Assembly: GCA_023333565.1 (NCBI GenBank)
Contig: JAJKFH010004053.1
Coordinates: 2,108,001 to 2,172,000 of the forward strand
From: Puffinus mauretanicus
Lineage: Eukaryota > Chordata > Aves > Procellariiformes > Procellariidae
Reading direction: 5' to 3'
DNA: 64,000 nt
Under the pieces are notes generated by a model that was not told the origin of the DNA, did no database searches, and was given only the letters and a program-made list of their open reading frames with translations. Below are positions 15,401 to 48,900 of the stretch, in pieces (the stretch's first letter is position 1; each line of letters opens with the position of its first letter). The translations under genes were made by a program, and so were the position numbers.

Positions 15401-17928
15401 ACCATCATTGGCTCAAATCTACAGAAATAAAATACACTTCTTTTTTAAATGAGACTGAAAATTCATCATTATCAACGGGTAGAGGATTTTCTTTCTTGGA
15501 AAGTGTTGGTGCATTAATGATTCCAAACACTTACTGAATAAAGATTAGAAATAAAACACCCAGCTACTTAGTGTTTTTTTCACCTCAGCTGTCATTTTTC
15601 TTATTTCCACCCCCTGCTTTGAAAGCAAAATGAGAGGCATTCCAGGAAAAATGATTTTTAACTAAATGAACTGGATCCAACATTCTGAAATTGTTTTCTA
15701 GTTCTTGGATTTTAACAGAATAGAGTCTGTCAAAAAAAAAAACCTCTTCTGTTTTGACAGAAGAGTCTGTCAAAAAATATGTGTCTGTCTTTCGAAGTTC
15801 AATACAAATAAAGATAATTAATTAGATTTTACATTACAAAGCAAGCTTCCAAGAGCTTATAGTTCTGCAAGTTCAAGTATAAAACATATAGTAGAGTCTG
15901 AGAATCAGAGAGTAAACTTAGAGCTAAACAAAAGCAAAACAAAATAATCACAATATCGCAGTTTCAGAATCTCATCTGAATAAAGAAGCCTATCTGTTCT
16001 CCCCAGCTATCCTGCAGAATCTTAGCTTTTAAATTTCTAGCAGTACCATACCTATTTAGCACAGCAGACGAACAGTAATGATCTTACCCGAGCTCTTTAA
16101 AAACTCTGGGAATTTCCTCTTCAAATTTTGAGTCAGGCAGTTCGTAAGAAGGGCAGAGAAATCCATAGATAAAAGTGAAGATTTTTAAAAAGTCCTTAAC
16201 CGATGGAGACTGCAGTGATTTCATGGAAACATTATGGGCGTAACCATTCCCAACAAGAAACTGAGAAAAAGAAACATGGCATATTAGTCACTAAATAAAA
16301 TCAAAAGTTGAAAACATGAAAAATAAATATTTGATTAGTATCTTTTATGCCTAATAGCGTACGTTTAGAATAAGTTAATAAGTACCTCACAAAGCTGCTT
16401 GATACATTGTTGGATGAATGCCTTGTCATGAAGTGGCCTGGGATCCTTGATCTTTTCTGTACCGAACACACCATACTGACTGTTGCGTGAACCTCCAGCC
16501 CCGCTAGCTCTAAGAACAAAAAATAAATACCGTTCTTGTGACAATACATATAAAGAACAACTCTCTTAATGTTTAAGTCACTACAGTTGCTATTTTTATG
16601 TTTCTTTTGCATATGCTATGCAAAGGGATGCCTGAAGGTTTCTCTTTATCTAGAATGATTGGAAAAACAACATCAACCTGGAAGCCATGATGCACACATA
16701 CAACAGATACATCCTAGATTAATATTTTCTTCAGTTTATTGAAAGAAATAAAGTTTTACAGAGCAGAAAAATACCCCAAAGATGAAGAAACAAAATGATG
16801 TAGGTGAATGAAAACAAAGACTAAAATATTTAAGGAATATTTAAAAGGCATAGATCCCTGCAACAGTGGGGTCCTATGAAAGAAGATACCTGCAAGACAA
16901 CAGAACACAGAAAGCAATGAACTAAGCTGAAAGATTATAGAATTTTGGAAGGTTTGCATCTTAGAGAGAAGAAGAAACTAAGGCAAAGTGTACTGGAGAT
17001 ATCGTTCGTCCTTAAATAGGCAATTGTATTGAGGAGCTCTTAAGGTCTGCAGTGCATATCATTCCCGAGAGGAAGGACAGCTCTCAAAGCAATTCCTACT
17101 CTACAGCATTATTGTTTCGTGATCGAAGGGTGGAGGAAGGCAGACCTCAAGGACTGCTGGCCTCAGATCCATTATTCCCTATAATGAAAATCTGTCAAGA
17201 GAGAAAAATTACAAAATGATGTGGGACTGTTATTGTTTTAATTTACAGTACAGAGATCTAAAGCTATCAATACCTCTTCCCAAAAAAGCTGACTTTTCTT
17301 TCTGTAGTTCCAGGTGTAGGTTTGCTCATGCTTAGCTTCCCAAATGTACCTCTGTCCTTCCTGAAGAATAGGGAGAAGAATTCAAGTGACTATTTCTACC
17401 ATTTCATCTTTTGCTCATGTAAGAAAACTATAAACACATGCATATAAGCCTAAGCATCTTCAGCATAGCAGCGTCTTAGAAAAGTCAACTGATTTGAATG
17501 CATTATTTCTCCATTATCAAAACTAGTTCTGCCAGAAAATTTATAAGTATACATTTTATGTACACAGGCACCCAGCCGCCTCCTAAGAAATATGTAAGAA
17601 AAAGCGTTACAATTTGAAATGTGTCACAGGTATACAAATAAATTAAAGAAAGTTTTTTGCAGAACTGGAGCACTTGTGCAAATATCCTTGGCTGCAGGTA
17701 ATTTTCTTCTCACGGCTCCCATTCTTTTTTTTCCACTTGCTACTCACACACTCAAACACACTACAGTAAATCTCTTCAGAGTTAGTTTTATATACCTACT
17801 CTTAGCAAGATTATCAGCAACACTTACATCTGAGGTGTTTGAAGACCCATCTTGTTGTTGTCTTGCACTCTCAGTGCCATTAGAGATTGCCGACCACTGC
17901 TTCCGGCAATACTTGAGCTTCGTCTCAT
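3403..17928 (-). CDS. NDC80: NDC80 (HEC1), kinetochore protein, 16 coding exons
   Basis: NDC80 pairs with NUF2, SPC24 and SPC25 in the outer-kinetochore complex that binds microtubule plus ends and recruits checkpoint proteins. Coding exons, 5' to 3' on the minus strand: 17928-17828, 17360-17274, 16509-16386, 16260-16088, 14049-13947, 13129-13040, 11788-11695, 10547-10441, 9592-9448, 9159-8954, 7661-7509, 7230-7141, 6265-6173, 4652-4522, 3990-3888, 3525-3403. All have AG/GT borders and compatible phases; they total 1,923 nt, 640 residues plus TAA (human NDC80 is 642). The N-terminal tail is basic, with Aurora-B-type sites (RRSS at the start, RKVS near residue 58). The calponin-homology head spans exons 3-7 and contains VGAPHTWP and WLIDC. 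Exon 7 carries FDDGQSWG. From exon 8 the protein is coiled coil, including [20 protein letters not shown], interrupted by the loop-like [11 protein letters not shown] region. The start is fixed by similarity and by the first in-frame ATG after the acceptor at 17939. No lesions were found. Confidence 0.97.
4653..6172 (-). other. NDC80 intron between coding exons 13 and 14
   Basis: This is intronic sequence of about 1.5 kb, bounded by a donor after 6173 and an acceptor before 4652. It is AT-rich with several A- or T-runs. No recognisable repeat family, RNA gene or additional coding exon was seen in it. Confidence 0.7.
6366..6700 (+). mobile_element. Truncated ERVL-type LTR in an NDC80 intron
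   Basis: The segment reads like the plus-oriented 5' and middle part of the avian ERVL-like LTR family seen intact at 59313-59897. Shared blocks include the GCTGGGAT start, GTGGCTAAAACAGTGTTGG, ACAGCTGACC, GATATTCCATACCAT and CTCAGCAATAAAA. It ends soon after the A-rich TATA/poly(A)-like zone, so R-U5 and the terminal CA are missing. It lies in the 6266-7140 intron of NDC80, antisense to the gene. Edges are approximate, and no target duplication was identified. Divergence from the other LTR copies is visibly high, so it is probably an old insertion. Confidence 0.7.
6955..7068. repeat. A/C-rich low-complexity tract
   Basis: This is a run of about 110 bp almost lacking G and T on the plus strand, built of short CCCAACA, CCAACCC and A-runs. 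It lies in the NDC80 intron between coding exons 12 and 13, upstream of the exon in gene direction. On the gene strand it is a T/G-rich tract. A shorter similar tract is present at about 10683-10735. It could be a slippage-prone region. Confidence 0.7.
7662..8953 (-). other. NDC80 intron between coding exons 10 and 11
   Basis: About 1.3 kb of intron. Two copies of GTTATCAAAGC lie close together near 8612-8647, too short to assign to a repeat family. No coding exon, RNA gene or mobile element was recognised. Confidence 0.6.
9593..10440 (-). other. NDC80 intron between coding exons 8 and 9
   Basis: About 0.85 kb of AT-rich intron between the CCG|GTTAGT donor and the CTAG acceptor. I see no repeat family or conserved-looking element in it. 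Confidence 0.6.
10548..11694 (-). other. NDC80 intron between coding exons 7 and 8
   Basis: About 1.15 kb of intron. It contains an A/C-rich low-complexity tract at about 10683-10735 and a T-run near 11359-11372. No gene or recognised repeat family was seen. Confidence 0.6.
11789..13039 (-). other. NDC80 intron between coding exons 6 and 7
   Basis: About 1.25 kb of intron. Two short perfect inverted repeats are present: 12112-12130 (9-bp arms around one base, AGGTCTGTT) and the 14-bp palindrome TCTAGAATTCTAGA at 12183-12196. Neither resembles a known element. Nothing coding was recognised. Confidence 0.6.
14130..14478 (-). mobile_element. Old CR1 LINE fragment
   Basis: The plus strand carries the reverse complement of the CR1 ORF2 3' region. 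Diagnostic phrases include CCTATCACTGGT, GTTGTAGACTGCGATGAGGTCACCCCTCAGCC, CCTCCTCTGGACAC and GAGGTGGGGCCGCACCAGTGC, so the element reads on the minus strand. The 3' octamer tail is missing and the sequence is much more diverged than the copy at 28929. It lies in an NDC80 intron, in the same orientation as the gene. No intact ORF remains. Confidence 0.8.
15721..15780. repeat. Local duplication with a perfect 8-bp hairpin
   Basis: AGAGTCTGTCAAAAAA occurs twice, about 40 bp apart. Between the copies, 15744-15765 forms a perfect hairpin with 8-bp arms (CTCTTCTG / CAGAAGAG) and a 6-base loop. This looks like replication slippage or template switching rather than a known element, and no function is claimed. 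Confidence 0.6.
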
Positions 17929-17938
17929 TGTGACTAAA
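17828..17938 (-). other. NDC80: NDC80 first coding exon with 10-nt 5' UTR
   Basis: On the minus strand a TTTACAG acceptor precedes 17938. Ten untranslated bases lead to the ATG at 17928-17926, and the exon ends at a GTAAGTG donor (17827-17821). The short leader in front of the ATG implies an untranslated first exon upstream in the CpG block, as in mammalian NDC80. Confidence 0.85.
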
Positions 17939-19095
17939 CTGTAAATGACAATCTGTTAGTATTGGAAAATCCAGGATCTAAGAGTATATGCTTTTTTAAA
18001 CACCACAATGACTTTCTAAAGGGTCAGAATACGCAAGTAGAATTGTACTTTGGACCAACCAGTGTGACAGACAGGTAACAGAAATATTGGGTTTTCTTTA
18101 AAAAAAAAAAAATTAATAGGAAAAAAAAAGTGTATGTCAGATTCCAGAACTACATAGCAGCAGCCACAGCCTTTCCAATTAACTATTTTACTGACGAAAG
18201 TGCTAGTGCTTGTTCCAAACCTACTATTTTGCCTTTATTTGTATCTGGTCATTTCTAACATGCAGGTTCCAAAGGCAAAACTGCTTAACAAGTTTTTCAG
18301 TCCAGTCAGCTGGGAGGAAGGCCACACTAACATGACTACTGTTTCTAGCACATCAGCCATCCATCTGTTCCTTAGCCACTAATTCTGAGCCTGCTTATTG
18401 ATCTTGCAAATGATCTTACGGTATCATAGCACAATAACTGGAAAGCCTATTCTGAAATAATATTACGGCTATCTCCAGACTACACACACAAAATCTGAAT
18501 CAAACTGGAAGTATCGAACTGTCCCCACAGTGGTATTAAGTAGGATTTTGAGGTAAATAAAATTAACTCTGCAAAAAATGCCAACTTTTGCCCTCTACAG
18601 AGGATCTATTTCATTTGCAGGGTGGGCTCAAATGTCTGAATTATAACTAATCGAAAAGCCTTCATTATAAACATTACCAAAACACATTATCAATATAAAT
18701 TATGTTTCATAATCACACTTCTAGTTCCACTTCTTGCAAACTGTGACAGAAGTTTAGCTTAGGCCCACTTCGTAGGGCAGCTTATCCGTGACCTCATTTT
18801 CTCTGGGGAAGAACCTGCATTCTTCCATTACTTTACCAGGGATCCACCGCAGACAGAGTAAATCGTTTTCACAAACATACCAAATGACTAGTTTAAGAGC
18901 AGAGTTTGCTAAAGTCAACACGCCAGCAGAAAAAAAAAAAAGCAGGAGCACGGCAGAACGGGTCACAACTACATCCACTTGCTTTAACAGCGCGCTTAAC
19001 CCGTACCAAAGGCAAAGAGGGAAGCCCGTGGCTTTTACACGCCAACACCAACAGCCCGACACTCCCCACCGCCGCTGGGCCCGGCCCCCCCTTAC
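17939..19095 (-). other. NDC80 first intron (inferred)
   Basis: This lies between the inferred untranslated exon 1 and the first coding exon. It is AT-rich up to about 18.9 kb, then becomes GC-rich at the CpG block. A strong donor-like C|GTAAGG on the minus strand at 19096/19095 is the best candidate for the end of exon 1; a weaker GGTAATGG lies at about 19272. Without transcripts the choice is inference. No other feature was seen. Confidence 0.5.
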
Positions 19096-19304
19096 GGGCC
19101 CGGCGTTCCCCCGGTGCGCGGCCAACGGCTCCTCCGGGGGCCGGCGGGGCAGTGCCTGCCACCCGCCTCGCAGACGCCAGCCCGCCGGCCCCGGGGTTGC
19201 TGCCGCCCGCCCGCCCCCCTCGGCGGGGAAGGCCCGCTCCACGGGGAGACCCGTCCCAACAGCCCAGCCATTACCGTTAACGGCGCTGACTCCCTTCTCT
19301 CAAT

Positions 19305-19320
19305 TTCAAATCTGCCCGCC
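19305..19320 (-). promoter_or_regulatory. CDE/CHR-like cell-cycle element for NDC80
   Basis: On the minus strand the order is GGCGG, five bases, then TTTGAA. This resembles the tandem CDE-CHR found in promoters of G2/M genes, where MuvB (DREAM or B-Myb) binds TTTGAA; the classical spacing is about four bases. It lies just upstream of the inferred NDC80 start and in its orientation. NDC80 is a known late-cell-cycle gene, so the reading is coherent, but the site is called by motif only. Confidence 0.55.
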
Positions 19321-19469
19321 GCCTGCGTCACGCAGCGCGACGCAGCGGGCTACGTCACAGCGGAGCGGCGAAGAGGCAGGATAAGGAGTGAAGGGAACGC
19401 GGGGGGGTGTCGTCACTTCCGCTTGCCCGGCCGCTCCCCCACAAACCGGCTGATCTCCCGGAAGTCCTT

Positions 19470-19531
19470 AGGAGAAAAGGTCGTGGCCGTACAACAAGAT
19501 GGCGGTCCTCACGGGAGGCGGAGCAGCGGCG
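19470..19531 (+). other. METTL4: METTL4 first exon (inferred) ending at a strong donor
   Basis: A CCGGAAGT ETS site is followed by CAAGATGGCGG and then by a G|GTAAGT donor at 19531/19532, a common architecture for short first exons. The 5' border is a guess. An ATG at 19499-19501 stays open to the donor (11 codons). It could be a short upstream ORF or, if spliced in phase, an N-terminal extension; the conserved METTL4 start lies in the next exon. Confidence 0.5.
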
Positions 19532-20258
19532 GTAAGTGTGTCAGGCGCTGCCGTGCTATGGCGAATCCCGGGGCTTTTCTCTGCCCTCTGCAGCGAGGGA
19601 CCGGGGCGGAGGGCAGCCCTCTCCCTGCCCAACGCCGTAACGACTTAGAACCGCCGTGCCGGGCCCCGCGCACAGGCTGCAGCAGCTCCGCCCCTCCGGC
19701 TCCGCGGGGCTTGTGCCCGCCGCGGCGGTGAGGAGGGTGCTGCGCCGTCTGGCTGCTCTTCCCGCCGAGCGGCGGTGCGCCATGGCGGGGGGTGGCCTGC
19801 GGGCCCCGGGGCCTGGCCTCCGCTGCGCCGGTGCTGGGGCTGCCTCTGTGCTTCTCTTGCTGCTCCTGGGTGCTGTCTTATACAGTCCTGGCTTACATAA
19901 TTGCTGTGCCATAATGCTATTTTCTAACTTCTTGAAAGAGTCATCTTAGAGTAAATCTATACCAATCTTAAATCTATAGTGTATAAAATTATAGAAAGTT
20001 ACTTAAAACTTTCTTATGATAAAGAAGTGAAATGGGGATGAAACAGAAGTCACAACGGGGAAGCCAGATCAAGTCAGAAGTTTCAACAGTGTGTCCTGCA
20101 TGCGCATGTCAGAAGATAGGTGCTACTTTATTAAACAGTGATAATTCTGAAAAGTGAACTCTTAAAAAAATACCACAGGAGGAGTTTGCTCCAGGAGGTG
20201 CGTATGATTATCGGCTGCAGCTTCAGGAAGTTGATTTTTCTTCCTGAAAAGGGGAGCT
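19532..20258 (+). other. METTL4 first intron and remainder of 5' leader
   Basis: The first half is CpG-rich and carries a 55-codon ORF with a strong start context and a leader-peptide-like segment at 19782-19949. The second half is AT-rich. The acceptor joining the leader to the first coding exon was not fixed; candidates include TACCACAG near 20178 and CTGCAG near 20220. Confidence 0.45.
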
Positions 20259-43780
<23,522 letters not shown>

Positions 43781-44930
43781 GTTGGGTCTTGTAGCTTAAT
43801 TCTGAAATTCCGCACCTTCCCAGCAGGCTCTTGAATTTGCTGGTGCACTCAGAAGGTAACAGAAATAAAACCAGTCGCACTTCAGTTAAAATTCTTGAAG
43901 TGACAGGATATCTGTTTAATGGTGTGTCCGTTTATACAAGCTGGTCCTTTATTTTGATGATCTTGAGATATTTAAATACTGATGTTAGAGTGCAAGTCCA
44001 TCCCTGTTTTTTTCAAACTTCAAGAAAAGAAAGATATTTTAAAGTATTCTCACTGCAGCTATCAAATCTGAGTGTCATAAGCATTACAGTGTTGCACTTG
44101 TGATGTATTATTTTTTAAAGAATGATAATGTATTATTTTTAAAGAGTGGCAATGGAAGTAAACAGTTCTGAATTACATATGTTTCCTTAAAGAAGATTTT
44201 TTTGCAAAACAGTGGATTTTGAACTAAAATAATTATGAAGGCAGTGTATCCTCCTACATGTTTGTGTATGTCTGTCTACCTCAAAGGAAATAAAAGGAGC
44301 AGTGCTTGTGTTAATGGGCAAATTAATTGTTGACTGACCATATTCTATGTAAAATTACACTTTTAAAACAGTCAGCAATTCCATCTTTCTATGTATGTTG
44401 TTAATTCTTTGAGTACATTGTAAATGATCAGTCTCAACATCTTACAAGTTCTGCATATGAAGCTGTTAGATTTAACTGAAATTTTAACAGATTATTTTAA
44501 AAATTCTCTTTCCTTATGTTCTTGAAACACTAAAAAGCCATGCCAGTGAGCTGTATTTTTCAGCTACCATAAAAATCCTCTTTTTTTTTTTTTTTTTTTA
44601 AGAATGGTACACTTTGTGTGTCCTTTGCTGCCCTTAGATTTGCTTTGAAAAATAAAAAAAGGAGACTTAATGAAGCCTCTGCCACTTACTCATTTGCAGC
44701 AGCAGAGGCAGAGCTGCTGGCCAAGCTGATTCTCCTGATGGCAAGCTCCTGAGTTCTGACTCCGTTATAACGGAGAACAAAATGCATTGCATACTTTCTT
44801 TACATTCATTTCCTTTTTGGTAGTCTGATGAGCTGTGAAGGTTTTTAAATTAAACTTTAAATGTTAGCAGATTATTTTTTTTAATTTTGTAATAAAAATT
44901 AAAATAAAAACTTGTCAGTGTCTTATTTGC
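43781..44930 (+). other. METTL4: METTL4 3' UTR and candidate poly(A) sites
   Basis: After the TGA at 43778-43780 several AATAAA signals occur: 43864-43869, 44289-44294, and a pair at 44891-44896 and 44903-44908 that is followed by a GT-rich stretch. The last pair has the best context for a distal end and the first for a short isoform. Which is used cannot be told from the sequence. A T-run is present at 44581-44600. Confidence 0.45.
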
Positions 44931-45563
44931 GGACCCAGTTTCTGTATTACTGTTCAATTTTATGTTATGCCTATTGGAGCTTTTTCCTTTTTCCTTTTTT
45001 TTTCCCCACTAACAGTTAAACATATACTCAAGATAAGTAAATAATGTAATAGTGAAAGTAGTTACCAGGCAAAACACTTCTTGCTGCATGATTTTATTTA
45101 GCCTACATTTTAAACTGTCAGTATGTAAGCAACCTTACTTACAACTATAAGGGATAAAAAGGTTCTTTATTTGCATTCAGTTTTACAAGACAGTCCCTAC
45201 CTGGAGCTTCTGAGTTCTCAGGCAGAATTCCCCTGCTCTCCCAAGATGGTCTCATCCGGTACTGAATGAGTGTATGAGACTCAAGTATGGAATAAATCGT
45301 AACTGCTGCACGTATCTTGTTTTCCCTTTGTACTCTATAAAGCAGCACAAGAAATGATGATACTGTCTGTTCCACATCCACTGCTATGAATGGCTCTTTT
45401 AATTAATCTTTTAATTGCAAATAAAGGAAAGGGATGAACAATCTTGGAGATTAGGAAATCACCTTTCTCTTTCTTTGAGCTAAGCAGCAGAAGCCTTCTA
45501 AGGGAATGACCTTCTTCAACCTATTTAAGAACTGATGACCTATTTAATCTGCCTTTTCTGTAG
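44931..45563. other. Intergenic, no feature seen
   Basis: AT-rich sequence after the METTL4 3' end with short runs of T and no recognisable repeat family or exon. Confidence 0.5.
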
Positions 45564-45936
45564 AGTCCCTTTGCAAGTCACAGCTTTCTGGCCCTTCCTC
45601 TGTCTTCTGAGCTGCTGCGCTCAGAAGCTGAGCAGCTATTCCAGCAGCTGGGAATCCAGCCTTCTGAGCATGGTTTGTATGTAGAGGGTATGTGCAGGCA
45701 GGCTGTAAGCTTCTCAGACAGGAAATCAAAAGTTGAAGATTGGAGTCCAGTACCTGATCCTCTCATAAATAGTTACAAAATCGTGCCTCAGACAGCTGTT
45801 TGCTCTGCTACTTTTCCAGCGCTCTGGCTATGAAGAAAACCTTGTGAATATGACGGAAGTGGTGTTCGACATCTGCAGCCAACTGAAACTTGGGTTTTCT
45901 CAGGAGGACGTTCAATATATCTCAGATTGTTGCTAA
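45564..45936 (+). pseudogene. Unidentified coding-like segment, possibly exon or pseudogene
   Basis: After an acceptor-like CTTTTCTGTAG, a plus-strand frame stays open for 89 codons (45564-45830) and includes ELLRSEAEQLFQQLGIQ. From 45820, just after a second acceptor-like CTGCTACTTTTCCAG, another frame reads 38 codons of protein-like sequence (NMTEVVFDICSQLKLGF, then QEDVQYIS) to TAA 45934-45936. The two frames differ, so this could be a frameshifted retrocopy, two exons of an unknown gene with a retained short intron, or chance in a locally stop-poor region; the opposite strand also has short ORFs here. I do not recognise the protein. It lies about 1.8 kb after the METTL4 stop. Confidence 0.25.
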
Positions 45937-48900
45937 CTCAGAAATCTCATGGTGGTATTAGCAGTTGATAGTTTCAGGGTCATCTTTAAAATATAATTAT
46001 TGACCTGTTATGCTTGATTCATAATTTAAATAGCCTCTTAAGCTTTTCTAGCTGTCCAAAATCCCAGCTATCCCCAACTAGCCATCAGATCTTTCAATGT
46101 CAGTCAGGTGATTCCTCTGAGGCAGAACTGAAAAATCAGTGACGAATGAAGCCAGCTAATATAAAAGGACAATTTAAGATTCAATTTCCTTTTATAAAAG
46201 AATAATATTCTCTGTACCAATTGCTCTATATTACTTTTGTGGTGGAAAGATGCCCTCTGTTGTGTCAAGCTTTGTATAAAAACGGAAACCTGCTCTGAAG
46301 AGTTTACAAGCTTGAAAAGAACAAGGGAGAAGATAAGGATGGAGGAACACAGGGTAGTAATGAGATGTTGAGGTGAATATGGGAAGTAGCAGCCTGGGTA
46401 TTATGCACATCTTCAGTGTTCCTAAGGAATGATAGGGTTTTTCGCCCATTTTTAAAGATTTTCTGCTTTTCTATTTTGATATGTTAAAATTCACACATTC
46501 CAAGGACGAATAGGTGAAGTGTGTATTTTACTAACAACATTGACAAAATAGGAGGTTTCTTTTAAGTTCTAAATTCTTTGTGTGGCAGTTTGGTGAAATG
46601 TGAACTGCGATTGCTCAAGAATTTTCAGAAGGTACTCTATTTGGTACATCTGCTGTTATTTTAGCAGGATAATGATAAAAAAATTCTTTGGCTAGGTGTT
46701 CTCCACTACTTAAGGTCTTTTAAAATTATATCTTACTGCAAAAAAATCTTGGTTCATAAAGCAGTAAGAAGTAATTTTAAGCTGCTCCTGTATGTAGGAT
46801 ACATCAAGTGTCATAATCAAACTTACTTTTATGAGGCTTCAGGTTTGAGTATGATTTTGAAATGTCAAATTAGCATATGACCTTTACTTGTATTTTTAAA
46901 CTTTTACAAAGTAAAAAGAATTATACGAGTAGGATATGTTTTTTGGAATAGTGATTGCTAGGCGTGAACTCCTGTGGAAACAGGAAAATTTCTTTTGCAA
47001 GATTAAACAATATTAAAAAAGTGAAGTAAGTGAGCAGCTCTTACTTCTTTATAGGATTCAGCTCAGGTAGGTGTCAGCAGCAGTAAAGAGTTGACTTTGA
47101 AAATCGATTTCTAAACTATATAGACAGTGACAAAATAACAGGAGGAAAATGCTACTATGCGTCAAGAATTGTGTTCGTTAACCTCAACATACCATTTAAG
47201 ACTTACGTACTGCTTATTGTGGGTTGAACGCAACAGTAAGGGAATGGAAGATGGCTAGAGAATAGCCAAGGAATGAGGTTTGTTCAAGTTGCTGAGAGAA
47301 GTCTTGTGGTGTCCCAGCTGGCAGGTATTTTCCGAATGGTCTGACAGTCTAGTGGAGCTTGCTTGACTTAATGACTTTCGCCACAGTAACATGTTTGGGT
47401 TGTAATGACTAGGAGTGTCCTTCTGCGGCAGCACATTGCTATCCCATGCTCTTCAGCCCTTACCTGGATGGGGATTGCTCTTTGCGGAGAACACGGCCAC
47501 GGAAAGGAGCTGCTGTTTCACAAAGCCAATGTCTAAACTGCAAGACCTGAAAAATGCTTCTCTGATCTAGCTGTGTGCTCTGGTTACACCCTGACTCCAT
47601 AGGAAGGACTCCCAGGATCAGGAGGAGCCCCACTGTACTTTGGTCAGGGCTGGTATTGGTAGAAGAGGTGCACGCTGTGACCTAGTGTGAATCAAGGGCT
47701 CTGCTGTTCCAGGAAACAGCACCGTATAATCCCTTCCCTGGAATGACGAGGTATTTTCTGTTAGTGGTGATAATTGAATGCTAATGTTATTTCAGGAATA
47801 GTGGGAAGTTAGAAAAAACAACCAGGAAGAGCAACTAGTGGGTATAGATAAACCGCTACCCATACAACAGAGGCATGGCTAAACCGCTAACCATAACAAG
47901 TCTTCTTATGGACAAAATCTGCTTTATTGCATTGGCAAAGCTTGAGCCTGTGGTTGTTAAACAGTTAAAAATCATCATGCCGGGAGGGGTGAGTGGGGAG
48001 TTTGGTTGTCAGAAGCAACTTGCATGGACCAGTCTAACTAGAGACCTTTAGGAGAGGATGCTCCCGCAAGACAGCCTTCCTGAATTGGGTCTTACAGGTT
48101 GTTCTCAAGGAGAGAAGAGAGCTTCATACAGAACAGTACGATGGAAATCTTCTTGCCCAGAAAGCTGTTTCTATGGCTCAGCCACAAGTGCTCTTTGCTG
48201 CTGGAGAAGGCATCTTGGGTAACCCAAACTAAATGGTGGTCACCTGAGAACAGATACAATCCTGTTTGTGGCCCGGTGGTCAGATGCGGGAGGGCATGGC
48301 AACAGATGCTACGTCTATGGCCTTGAGAGGAGAGGATCTGTAAGGCTGTGGTCGGACAGCACTGGGAGGGTGACTGGTCTGCCAGTATTTCGTAGAGAGA
48401 ATTGCATGTGTGTATTTGTGTGTACGTGCAAAGCTGGTCTGTTGGAGTAGTGTGAATCAGGGCTATACTGTTCTTTGAATAACAACCAGAGTTCTGCGTT
48501 GCCAGAAATTTAATACCTTTGCATTGTTACTCGTCAGTGCCCTAATGTTACTAATTTATCGGGAAAAAGTGCTTTTTATTTGGTTAGAGATGCCCTGATA
48601 ATGCACATCGTTTAAAAGTTTGCCTGGGGACTGCATGATAGATATATTTTTGCTTGGTGTTTTTTCGAAAATCTAACATTGACACTGAGAAGTGAACAGC
48701 AGAGCAGCTGCCAAGGGGGGTTCCCGTGGCCCTGGCCACATTTTACAGCGCAGGAAGCATGCAGGGGGTTGGGCAGATGGGTGGTTTTACGGGTCCTATG
48801 GCAGCTTTGATTTGCCTTAGCATTACCAAAATGCCATCAAAGCAGCTCTAACTAGGCTGGGTCACCTTGCTGGGCCTGGCTATGAGAATTTTCATTGCTG

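Larger units (their letters stand above)
14050..16087 (-). other. NDC80 intron between coding exons 4 and 5
   Basis: About 2 kb of intron holding an old CR1 fragment (14130-14478) and a local hairpin with duplication at 15721-15780. The ORFs in this interval are short, overlap on both strands, and have no recognisable product. Confidence 0.65.
19060..19870. promoter_or_regulatory. CpG-rich bidirectional promoter of NDC80 and METTL4
   Basis: GC content and CpG density rise abruptly here between two divergent genes whose first exons should lie within a few hundred bases of each other. Visible elements are: a CDE/CHR-like pair near 19305-19320; CRE-like ACGTCAC near 19351-19358 and TGCGTCAC near 19325; ETS sites ACTTCCGC at 19415-19422 and CCGGAAGT at 19458-19465; and a YY1-like CAAGATGGCGG at about 19495-19505. 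No TATA box is evident. Shared housekeeping-type initiation with NDC80-specific cell-cycle control is the likely arrangement. The transcription starts themselves are not visible. Confidence 0.8.

Noticed and set aside
18754..19242. Minus-strand 162-codon ORF and overlapping long ORFs in several frames
   Set aside because: They lie in the CpG-rich promoter, where stop codons are rare by composition. The peptides are Arg/Pro/Gly-rich and match nothing, and the real NDC80 and METTL4 exons explain the locus.
47850..47901. Imperfect duplicated motif AAACCGCTAMCCATAC
   Set aside because: There are only two short copies, with no flanking structure; too little to name an element.
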